Part shown: positions 8,955 through 15,406 of the stretch, piece after piece
How the letters are laid out: the number at the start of each line of letters is the position of its first letter
How positions within the stretch are numbered: position 1 is the first letter of the stretch
Source of the DNA: Candidatus Scalindua japonica
Lineage (GTDB): Bacteria; Planctomycetota; Brocadiia; Brocadiales; Scalinduaceae
Direction: 5' to 3'
Length of the DNA: 64,000 nucleotides
Assembly: GCF_002443295.1 (NCBI RefSeq)
Contig: NZ_BAOS01000010.1
Coordinates: 124,001 to 188,000, forward strand
Made by a program: the position numbers and the translations under genes
The notes under the pieces: generated by a model
Seen by the model: the letters and a program-made list of their open reading frames with translations, nothing else
What the model was told of the DNA's origin: nothing
The model's database searches: none

Positions 8955-9446
8955 ATGTCAACAATGGATAATTTAGAAGACGCTTTTGCCGGTGAGTCAC
9001 AAGCAAACAGAAAATACCTGGCCTTTGCCAAAAAGGCAGAAGATGAGGGATTTGGTCAAGTGGCAAAACTTTTTCGTGCCGCAGCCGAGGCGGAAACGGT
9101 ACATGCACATAAACATTTGCGAGTAATGGGAGGTATCAAAAGTACTAAAGATAATCTTCAGGAGGCAATAGGCGGTGAAACACACGAGTTTACAAAAATG
9201 TATCCTGAAATGATTGAAGAGGCAAAGAAAGAGGGAGATAATAAAGCCCTGCAGAGTTTTGAATTTGCCAATAAGGTTGAGAGTATCCATGCAGATCTTT
9301 ATCAAAAAGCTCTTGATAATCTTGGAAAGAATGAAAACGTTGATTATTATGTCTGTCCAATCTGTGGAAATACAGTGGAAAACAGCGCACCCGACAAATG
9401 CCCCATTTGTGGAGCATCAGGTACACAGTTTATGAAAATCAGTTAA
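8955..9446 (+). CDS. Rubrerythrin
   Basis: This 163-residue cytoplasmic peroxidase reduces hydrogen peroxide with electrons from rubredoxin, protecting anaerobes from oxidative damage. The N-terminal 130 residues are a ferritin-like diiron domain, with EDAFAGESQANRKYLAFA carrying the first Glu ligand and further Glu ligands in AAAEAETVHAHKH and NKVESIHADLY. The C-terminus is a rubredoxin-type [Fe(SCys)4] domain with CPICG near 136 and CPICG near 151. A weak GGGAG site precedes the ATG. A separate rubredoxin gene follows 125 bases downstream. Confidence 0.96.
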   Translation: MSTMDNLEDAFAGESQANRKYLAFAKKAEDEGFGQVAKLFRAAAEAETVHAHKHLRVMGGIKSTKDNLQEAIGGETHEFTKMYPEMIEEAKKEGDNKALQSFEFANKVESIHADLYQKALDNLGKNENVDYYVCPICGNTVENSAPDKCPICGASGTQFMKIS

Positions 9447-9571
9447 TTTATTATATTAACCGGGCAATTAAATACGTAATATTATTGTCAGATTATCTGA
9501 TTGTGAAATAATGTGTTATGCCTTTATAGGTAGCATCTAAATAATTGCCGAGTTAACAAGGAGATCGAAAA

Positions 9572-9733
9572 ATGATAAAATATGTTTGTAAAATGTGTGG
9601 CCATGTTTATGATCCTGAAGAAGGTGATCCTAATGCAGGAATAGCGGCCGGTACTAAATTTGAGGATCTGCCTGATGATTGGGTATGCCCTGAATGTGGT
9701 GCAAAAAAAAGTCTATTTAAGAAAGCAGATTAA
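9572..9733 (+). CDS. Rubredoxin
   Basis: This 53-residue electron carrier has the two canonical Cys pairs, CKMCG at residues 6-10 and CPECG at 39-43, with [12 protein letters not shown] and PDDWVCP between them. It very likely donates electrons to the adjacent rubrerythrin. AAGGAGA lies 7 bases before the ATG. Length and motif spacing are exactly those of the family. Confidence 0.97.
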   Translation: MIKYVCKMCGHVYDPEEGDPNAGIAAGTKFEDLPDDWVCPECGAKKSLFKKAD

Positions 9734-9738
9734 TCATA

Positions 9739-10812
9739 ATGAATATAAATAAATTTAATGCGATTAGCTGTTTATTTGCTCTTGTCTTTGTGAATGTTGC
9801 GATACAATCATTTACTACTGCCGGGGGCAGGGTTGATATGACTTACGGTAGAGGCAGAAGTATGCTCGTGGAATCTGATTCAGAACGTTCAAAAGAACTT
9901 ATCAAACCAATTCCAATAAACTATTACTACGATAAGGCAAAAGTCGAATTAGGAAAGAAATTATTTTTTGAACCCAGATTGTCCAAATCTGGCGGGATAA
10001 CCTGCAACTCCTGTCATAACCTCTCAACTGGTGGTGCAGATAATTTGCCAAGCTCTATCGGACATAAATGGTTTTTTGGTCCGATAAATTCACCTACCGT
10101 ACTGAATGCAAAGTTCAATCTGGCACAATTCTGGGATGGCCGTGCGAAAGACTTAAAAGAACAGGCAGGTGGTCCCATAGCCAATCCTATTGAAATGGGT
10201 TCAAACCATGAGTTAGCAGTAAACGTATTGCAGTCTATACCGGAGTATGTGCAATGGTTTAAACAAGTATACGGTGGAGAAGAAATTAATGTTGACCGTG
10301 TTACTGATGCTCTAGCAGCATTTGAAGAGACCTTAACCACACCGAACTCAAGATTTGATCATTGGCTGAATGGCTATGAAGAAACCATTTCTGAATTTGA
10401 GAAGGAAGGATATGATCTATTTAAGAACAAAGGTTGCATATTCTGTCATAATGGTGTTGGTGTAGGGGGAAACTCTTATCGCAAATTTGGCAATATAAAA
10501 CCGTATGACAAAGATACTCATACTCTTGGCAGATACAATGTGACAAAAAAAGAGGAAGATAAATACGTATTCAAGGTTCCCCTGCTGAGAAATATAGAGC
10601 TGACGGCTCCCTATTTCCACGATGCAAGCACATGGGATCTGGATGAAGCGGTTAAAATTATGGCCGAATATCAACTGGGAGCAATACTTACTGATAATGA
10701 AACAAGCAAAATAGTTGCGTTCCTGAGAACCTTAACGGGTGAGCAGCCATCAATAGCTCTTCCTATTCTACCACCCTCAACAGCAACTACTCCGCAACCA
10801 AACCGCAATTGA
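9739..10812 (+). CDS. Diheme cytochrome c peroxidase (CcpA/MauG family)
   Basis: This exported 357-residue protein should reduce hydrogen peroxide to water in the periplasmic space using c-type cytochromes as donor. A signal peptide (residues 1-29, ending near FTTAGG) is followed by two heme motifs, CNSCH at 89 and CIFCH at 233, each opening one of the two cytochrome-like halves. Family features such as DGRAKDLKEQAGGPI with IANPIEMG, and FKVPLLRNIELTAPYFHD in the second half, are intact. It starts 5 bases after the rubredoxin stop, so translation is probably coupled. The C-terminus ends in a Pro/Thr-rich tail. Confidence 0.93.
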   Translation: MNINKFNAISCLFALVFVNVAIQSFTTAGGRVDMTYGRGRSMLVESDSERSKELIKPIPINYYYDKAKVELGKKLFFEPRLSKSGGITCNSCHNLSTGGADNLPSSIGHKWFFGPINSPTVLNAKFNLAQFWDGRAKDLKEQAGGPIANPIEMGSNHELAVNVLQSIPEYVQWFKQVYGGEEINVDRVTDALAAFEETLTTPNSRFDHWLNGYEETISEFEKEGYDLFKNKGCIFCHNGVGVGGNSYRKFGNIKPYDKDTHTLGRYNVTKKEEDKYVFKVPLLRNIELTAPYFHDASTWDLDEAVKIMAEYQLGAILTDNETSKIVAFLRTLTGEQPSIALPILPPSTATTPQPNRN

Positions 10813-10987
10813 TTTCGTGCTTTTGATAAACAGGGTTATAATGCATGGGACTGGTGTTTCTCCTACTTTTCATACCAGATAAAGTTAGAATTTTTGTTCT
10901 CTTTCCACGCCATTTCAAAAGATCTATAGATTCAATCTCACTATCACAGGGGAGATTCTCAGGATAACGCGGTCACATATATAAATA

Positions 10988-11644
10988 TTAAAACTTGATA
11001 AGACCATGTCTAATGGAATATTTTACGAGACCTGCTGTGTCTCGTATTTGGAGTTTTTCTTTTATGTGAGCTCTATGAATATCAACTGTCTTTATACTTA
11101 ATTTTAGAAGACGAGCGACCTCTTTATTTGTGTATCCTTCCGCAATTAACTGTAGTACCTCACGTTCACGACTAGTAAGCATATTCAGGCTATCAAATGC
11201 TTTTGATTCTCTCTCGGTGTGTTTTATATAATCTTTAACAACTACTTTAGATATTTTAGGGCTTAAAAAAATATCTCCTTTTTTTACTGCATTTATGGCT
11301 GAAACCAGATCTGATACTGCTGACTCTTTGAGTAAATATCCTGAAGCACCTGCCTGGAGGAGCTGATATACATACTCTTCATTATCATGCATAGTTAGAA
11401 CTATAACTTTAATTTCTGGATTTAGTTTCTTAATCTTACGTGTTGCCTCAATTCCATTAAGATTTGGCATGGTGATGTCAAGCACTACTATATCCGGAAT
11501 CATTTGTTTCGTCTTTTCAAAAGCCTGCCTGCCATTTTCCGCCTCTCCTACTATCTCGATATCTTCGTGAGAATCCAGAAGAGCTATTAAGCCCTGCCTT
11601 ACTATCGTATGATCATCAGCAAGTAATACTCTAATTTTAGACAT
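10988..11644 (-). CDS. NarL/FixJ-type response regulator
   Basis: This 218-residue DNA-binding regulator has a receiver domain (acid pair in LLADDH, phospho-Asp in VVLDITMP near residue 54, Lys in YLLKES near 104) followed by a LuxR-type helix-turn-helix (LTSREREVLQLIAEG to NKEVARLLKLSIKTVDIHRA). It is the output partner of the histidine kinase directly upstream, whose stop overlaps its start by 8 bases. I chose the ATG at 11642-11644 because a repeated GGGAGGGAGG precedes it. An ATG 21 bases further up would add seven residues inside the kinase frame. The pair may control the divergent respiratory operon, though that is positional inference. Confidence 0.93.
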   Translation of the reverse strand: MSKIRVLLADDHTIVRQGLIALLDSHEDIEIVGEAENGRQAFEKTKQMIPDIVVLDITMPNLNGIEATRKIKKLNPEIKVIVLTMHDNEEYVYQLLQAGASGYLLKESAVSDLVSAINAVKKGDIFLSPKISKVVVKDYIKHTERESKAFDSLNMLTSREREVLQLIAEGYTNKEVARLLKLSIKTVDIHRAHIKEKLQIRDTAGLVKYSIRHGLIKF

Positions 11645-13454
11645 CCCTCCCTCCCTCAAAAACACTATTTTCTTTATTAGTTTTAAAAGGTATAAGTATA
11701 GCTAATTCTGTGCCTTTCTTTCTTTCCGAATATATTTTTAAACTTCCATTCAAAAGTGCTACTCTTTCCTTCATACCGAATAAACCGATGCTTGTGCTTT
11801 TTTTATTTTCCTCCAAAACTTCTTTTACATCAAAACCATAACCGTTATCTTTAACCCTCATATGGATTTCTTCCTTATCCGCTATTATTTCTATTGTCAC
11901 TTTTGTTGCCTTAGAATGTTTTACCACGTTGTTCAAAGCTTCCTGTACACAACGATATAAGAGTATGTCTATCTCAGAAGGAAATCTTTTAACAATTTTT
12001 TTGCCTAAAACCTGTACATCTATCTTAGTTCTCTCAGAATATCCTTTTGTATATTCTTTTATTGCAGACTGGACACCAAAATCGTCTAGTAAAGAGGGTC
12101 TGAGTTCAAATGCAAGTGTTCGGATTTCCTGCAAAGTATGTGATAAAAGTTGTTTTGTATCAGCAAGTCTTCTCCTGACACTTACGTTACTATCAGGAAT
12201 TTCCTTCTCCATCATCTCAACATTAATTTTCATGGCCGTAAGCGCCTGTCCCGCGTCATCATGCAATTCTCGGGATAGATTTTTACGTTCTTCTTCCTGA
12301 ACTATTACAATTCTTTTGGAAAGTTGCTGAAGTTCTTTCTTGTGTCTTTCAATATTTGTAAATGACCTACTAAGCGCAACACGCATTTTGTTAAATGAAT
12401 CAGCCAGATAGGCAATTTCATCTTTACTGTTGACATTTATTTTTTTAGATAAATCGCCTTTACCAATATCCTGAGCCATTAAGGCAAGGGAAAGAATAGG
12501 CTTACTAATTCTATTAGCTAAGTAGTATGAAATAATGATTAAAAATACTATAGTAGTTGGTAATATATATAAAATCGGCTTCTCCAGGGAGTAAACTGGC
12601 TCAAAGACACGCTCAGAGTCTTGGTAGAGAATTAAACGCCAATTTACGAGTGGCATCTCATTATATTTCTTCATATAAGTATAAGTGGAGAATGAAGAAA
12701 GACCATGTTCAGAAGTTTCAACAATTGAGCCTTCCTTGTGTTCTTGTGCGTTTTTCGCTGATTTTAGCCCTATGCTGATCAGATTAGTTGCAAACATTTG
12801 TTTATTATCAAAACAAGATATTACAAGCCCGTCTTCATTAGTAAGCATGAAATGATTAGCTAAATCTTGTTTTTTCCCCTTTATCTCCAAAGAAGCAATC
12901 ATTTTATTTACTTTATTCCATCTCAGCGCAGCCGAAATTACACCGACGATCCTGGTTTGTTCGTCAGTATCTCTGATTGGGACTGAAATGACAACGGCAT
13001 ATCCTCCTGCCATTTTATTGAATGATACATCCTGAATAATCAGTTTTCCATTTAGCAACTTCTGGATTTCCATGCCAGGCTCAATGTCCATATTCATCAA
13101 CTCAACATCACTTGACGCTACAATCCTTCCTTCTTTATTCAGGCAGATGATATAATGATATTCATCATAACTTTCTACTAGTTTCTTTAAATAGTTAGAG
13201 ATACTGGCATCGTCATCACCTGCAGAGATGCCCTCTTGATTTATATTATTTACCCACTTTTGAACATCTACATATTTGAAATATAGATATTCATTTATCC
13301 TCATCATTGCTAAACGAGTAAATTCGAGTGAACTTACACCAATTTGCTTCTCCAAAGTTTCCTGGTCCCTTTTTATTTCAAATATTAAAAGGGTAGTAAC
13401 TGGAATAATCGAGAACATGAGCAATACAATGATTAACTTATTTCTTATCTTCAT
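11637..13454 (-). CDS. NarX/DegS-type membrane sensor histidine kinase
   Basis: This 605-residue inner-membrane kinase has an N-terminal TM segment (KLIIVLLMFSIIPVTTLLIF) and a periplasmic sensor of about 250 residues with dCache-like character. A second TM near residues 294-315 is followed by a HAMP domain (NRISKPILSLA). The HisKA_3 dimerisation helix carries the phospho-acceptor His in SRELHDDAGQALTA near residue 397. The C-terminal ATPase domain contains the N-box QEALNNVVKHSKA and a G-box VKDNGYGFD. It would phosphorylate the overlapping response regulator. The ligand is unknown. A Cache sensor suggests a small molecule, not nitrate specifically. Confidence 0.93.
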   Translation of the reverse strand: MKIRNKLIIVLLMFSIIPVTTLLIFEIKRDQETLEKQIGVSSLEFTRLAMMRINEYLYFKYVDVQKWVNNINQEGISAGDDDASISNYLKKLVESYDEYHYIICLNKEGRIVASSDVELMNMDIEPGMEIQKLLNGKLIIQDVSFNKMAGGYAVVISVPIRDTDEQTRIVGVISAALRWNKVNKMIASLEIKGKKQDLANHFMLTNEDGLVISCFDNKQMFATNLISIGLKSAKNAQEHKEGSIVETSEHGLSSFSTYTYMKKYNEMPLVNWRLILYQDSERVFEPVYSLEKPILYILPTTIVFLIIISYYLANRISKPILSLALMAQDIGKGDLSKKINVNSKDEIAYLADSFNKMRVALSRSFTNIERHKKELQQLSKRIVIVQEEERKNLSRELHDDAGQALTAMKINVEMMEKEIPDSNVSVRRRLADTKQLLSHTLQEIRTLAFELRPSLLDDFGVQSAIKEYTKGYSERTKIDVQVLGKKIVKRFPSEIDILLYRCVQEALNNVVKHSKATKVTIEIIADKEEIHMRVKDNGYGFDVKEVLEENKKSTSIGLFGMKERVALLNGSLKIYSERKKGTELAILIPFKTNKENSVFEGGRDV

Positions 13455-13738
13455 AGCCGCGAATTAATAGTATCTTTCATATTTAAATTACTTACACTAA
13501 TATAATTTATTATTTATATGTAGGTATATTACCTTATTTCCCCCCTAAAACAATAAATTCAGGCTTGTTTCTTACTACCGCCAATATGTATAGCGATACA
13601 ATTTACGACTATTTTCATTTCTTTTTCTTAGATTCGTAAGTTTTTCATATTGCCAAAATAAACAATACGATTTTCACTTTGATAAAGACAGTGCATTCAT
13701 AATGCTAACATTATGATCATTAAAAACTTAGCAGCTAT

Positions 13739-13760
13739 AAATAAGAGATCTCTCTTATTT
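13739..13760. repeat. 10-bp perfect hairpin
   Basis: AAATAAGAGA at 13739-13748 pairs perfectly with TCTCTTATTT at 13751-13760 around two bases. Short T and A runs follow. It may be an operator for the divergent genes. Confidence 0.45.
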
Positions 13761-13811
13761 TTACAAAAAAAAATCTTACGAATAATATTCGTTTATTTAA
13801 TTTTTAATTCA

Positions 13812-13859
13812 AAATACCCTTGATAAATTATTTATAAAAATAATTTATCAAGGGTATTT
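13812..13859. repeat. Perfect 21-bp inverted repeat
   Basis: Bases 13812-13832 and 13839-13859 are perfect reverse complements around a 6-base loop (TATAAA). The stem is stronger than most intrinsic terminators but is not followed by a T-run on either strand. Confidence 0.8.
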
Positions 13860-13893
13860 GTTTATAACATATTAGAAAAAAATAACCATTATT

Positions 13894-14007
13894 ATGAGAA
13901 ATAGAATGAGGGCCGTATTGGTCAAAAGTGTTTTATTGAGTATATTGCTCCTCTTTGTTACTACTACTACCACAACAGCATATGCTGGCACAAGTTGTAT
14001 GAAATAA
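13894..14007 (+). CDS. 37-residue signal-peptide-like small protein
   Basis: The peptide has a basic start (MRNRMRAVLVK), a hydrophobic core (VLLSILLLFV), six threonines and the cleavage-like AYA, then only GTSCMK. If processed it would release a seven-residue peptide with one Cys. No good ribosome site is visible. It could be a real small secreted peptide or the surviving 5' end of a lost exported protein. Confidence 0.35.
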   Translation: MRNRMRAVLVKSVLLSILLLFVTTTTTTAYAGTSCMK

Positions 14008-14162
14008 TCTACAAATAACATAGCATTTAAAAGACGTTAGGCATCTGTGAATCTTGTATATCATTTTATACTGTATGGAAAACCCTTCAAAATAATTTCT
14101 TTAAATACCATACAATATTCTAAACCCGTTTGAATCTGATGGATAACTCGATAGGTCATCTT

Positions 14163-14177
14163 TGGCATATATATTGC
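14163..14177 (+). promoter_or_regulatory. Sigma-54 (RpoN) promoter of the molybdoenzyme operon
   Basis: TGGCAT at 14163-14168, five bases, then TTGC at 14174-14177 reproduces the -24/-12 consensus with exact spacing. The next base is G, as in the second sigma-54 site at 39701. Transcription would start near 14189, upstream of the leader peptide and the cytochrome gene. Confidence 0.7.
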
Positions 14178-14231
14178 GATCCTATTACTTTAGTAGTGTG
14201 AGATTAGAACGGTTAGGAGGTAATTAGAGTG

Positions 14232-14306
14232 ATGAATGTAAGTAAATACTTTAGTAAGTTAATTGCTGGACTTGCTCTTATGAGTCTATATTTATTACCC
14301 ATTTAA
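14232..14306 (+). CDS. 24-residue hydrophobic leader peptide
   Basis: The frame encodes MNVSKYFSKLIAG followed by a hydrophobic LALMSLYLLPI and then stops. TAGGAGG lies about 11 bases upstream. It would be the first translated frame of the sigma-54 transcript and looks like an export signal with no cargo. It may be a leader peptide or the remnant of a truncated gene. Confidence 0.35.
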   Translation: MNVSKYFSKLIAGLALMSLYLLPI

Positions 14307-14404
14307 AGAAACAAAAGTTTAGCATGCTTTTTTAGTAATACTTAAGAAGAAAAGCAGGAACAATATTTTAACTTAGCCAATTTCAGATATTGGAGGAGAA
14401 AAAC

Positions 14405-15349
14405 ATGGATACTGTGTTGAAGTTGTTATTTTTTGAAAGTTGTAAATTACGACTTATTTTAACAAGTATTATTACATTATCTATTATTTTAGTTTCAAAT
14501 ATTGTATTTGCTATCGAATCAGTAAAGATTGAAAAAGCAGAATACAAATCTGAAGATAATGAGCTTCAAGTTGAGGTTAAGATAATAGAGGAGAGAAGAT
14601 GGAGAAGGCATACAGTTAGTTTATTTGATGATATAACAGGTGAATTCCTTGCAGAAAAAAGAGGTAGGGATGAAACAATTAAGTTTAAGTTTAGTCCTAT
14701 TTCCGAACCGGATGTTCCATGCAAGGTACTTGCAGAAGTGGAGGGTATGAAAGTTTCAAAAGATGTTAAAAATGCACCGATAACTTGTAGTGATGGTGGA
14801 GGTAATGATGGTGGTAACGGTGATGATAAAAATCTCATATCCTTACATGACAGGAATTCCCCGCAGTATGATAAAAACTGTACTAGCTGCCATGTTGCAA
14901 TCCTCGTTGAGGAGAGCCTGGTTCCTTCAATACTGACTGCTCACACATCCATGCTTTTAGAAACTCCAGGGGAAAAGGATAATGAAAAATGTGGGTGGTG
15001 TCACCGTAATGTAGATTTAGTCCAAGGGTCTGCAGGGAACCTGAGAAAACAGGTCAAAGCCGATCTTTGTGCTGTGTGTCATGGTGATGATTTTGGTGAG
15101 GCGAAGAGGTATTATCAGACATCTATAACCGATGGTGAGATACTTTATGAACTAACCTGCGCATTTTGTCATAATGATCTGTCAAACTCTGAAGTTAAAG
15201 GTAAGAAATCAAAGGAAATTCGGGAAAAAATAAGAGAAGACAAGGGAGGGATGAAACCTCTTGATGAACTCTCGCCATCACAGGTCAGAGCAATAGCTAA
15301 CGCACTCGCAAATGTTGAAGGTGGCGATAATGACAGTAGTGATGATTAA
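14405..15349 (+). CDS. Exported tetraheme cytochrome c with Ig-like N-terminal domain
   Basis: This 314-residue protein is likely the electron-transfer partner of the molybdoenzyme encoded next. After a signal peptide ending near VFA, residues 33-130 look like a beta-sandwich without cysteine motifs, then a Gly/Asp-rich linker (GGGNDGGNGDD). Four CxxCH sites follow: CTSCH at 159, CGWCH at 196, CAVCH at 222 and CAFCH at 252. The last begins a class I cytochrome c fold with a plausible Met ligand in DKGGMKPLDELS. GGAGGAG lies 6 bases before the chosen ATG. An in-frame TTG at 14390 overlaps that site and is rejected. Confidence 0.87.
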   Translation: MDTVLKLLFFESCKLRLILTSIITLSIILVSNIVFAIESVKIEKAEYKSEDNELQVEVKIIEERRWRRHTVSLFDDITGEFLAEKRGRDETIKFKFSPISEPDVPCKVLAEVEGMKVSKDVKNAPITCSDGGGNDGGNGDDKNLISLHDRNSPQYDKNCTSCHVAILVEESLVPSILTAHTSMLLETPGEKDNEKCGWCHRNVDLVQGSAGNLRKQVKADLCAVCHGDDFGEAKRYYQTSITDGEILYELTCAFCHNDLSNSEVKGKKSKEIREKIREDKGGMKPLDELSPSQVRAIANALANVEGGDNDSSDD

Positions 15350-15406
15350 TATTGAAGCTAAGCATTACAAGAACTAATAACTTATCGAAAAGGAGGCAAA
15401 TTGAAT

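Larger units (their letters stand above)
13455..14404. other. Divergent control region between two-component pair and molybdoenzyme operon
   Basis: This 950-base region holds two strong hairpins (13739-13760 and 13812-13859), two tiny signal-peptide-like open frames, an inverted repeat (TGTATGG at 14072-14078, CCATACA at 14108-14114) and a sigma-54 promoter. It has the density of a complex regulatory region. Confidence 0.6.
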
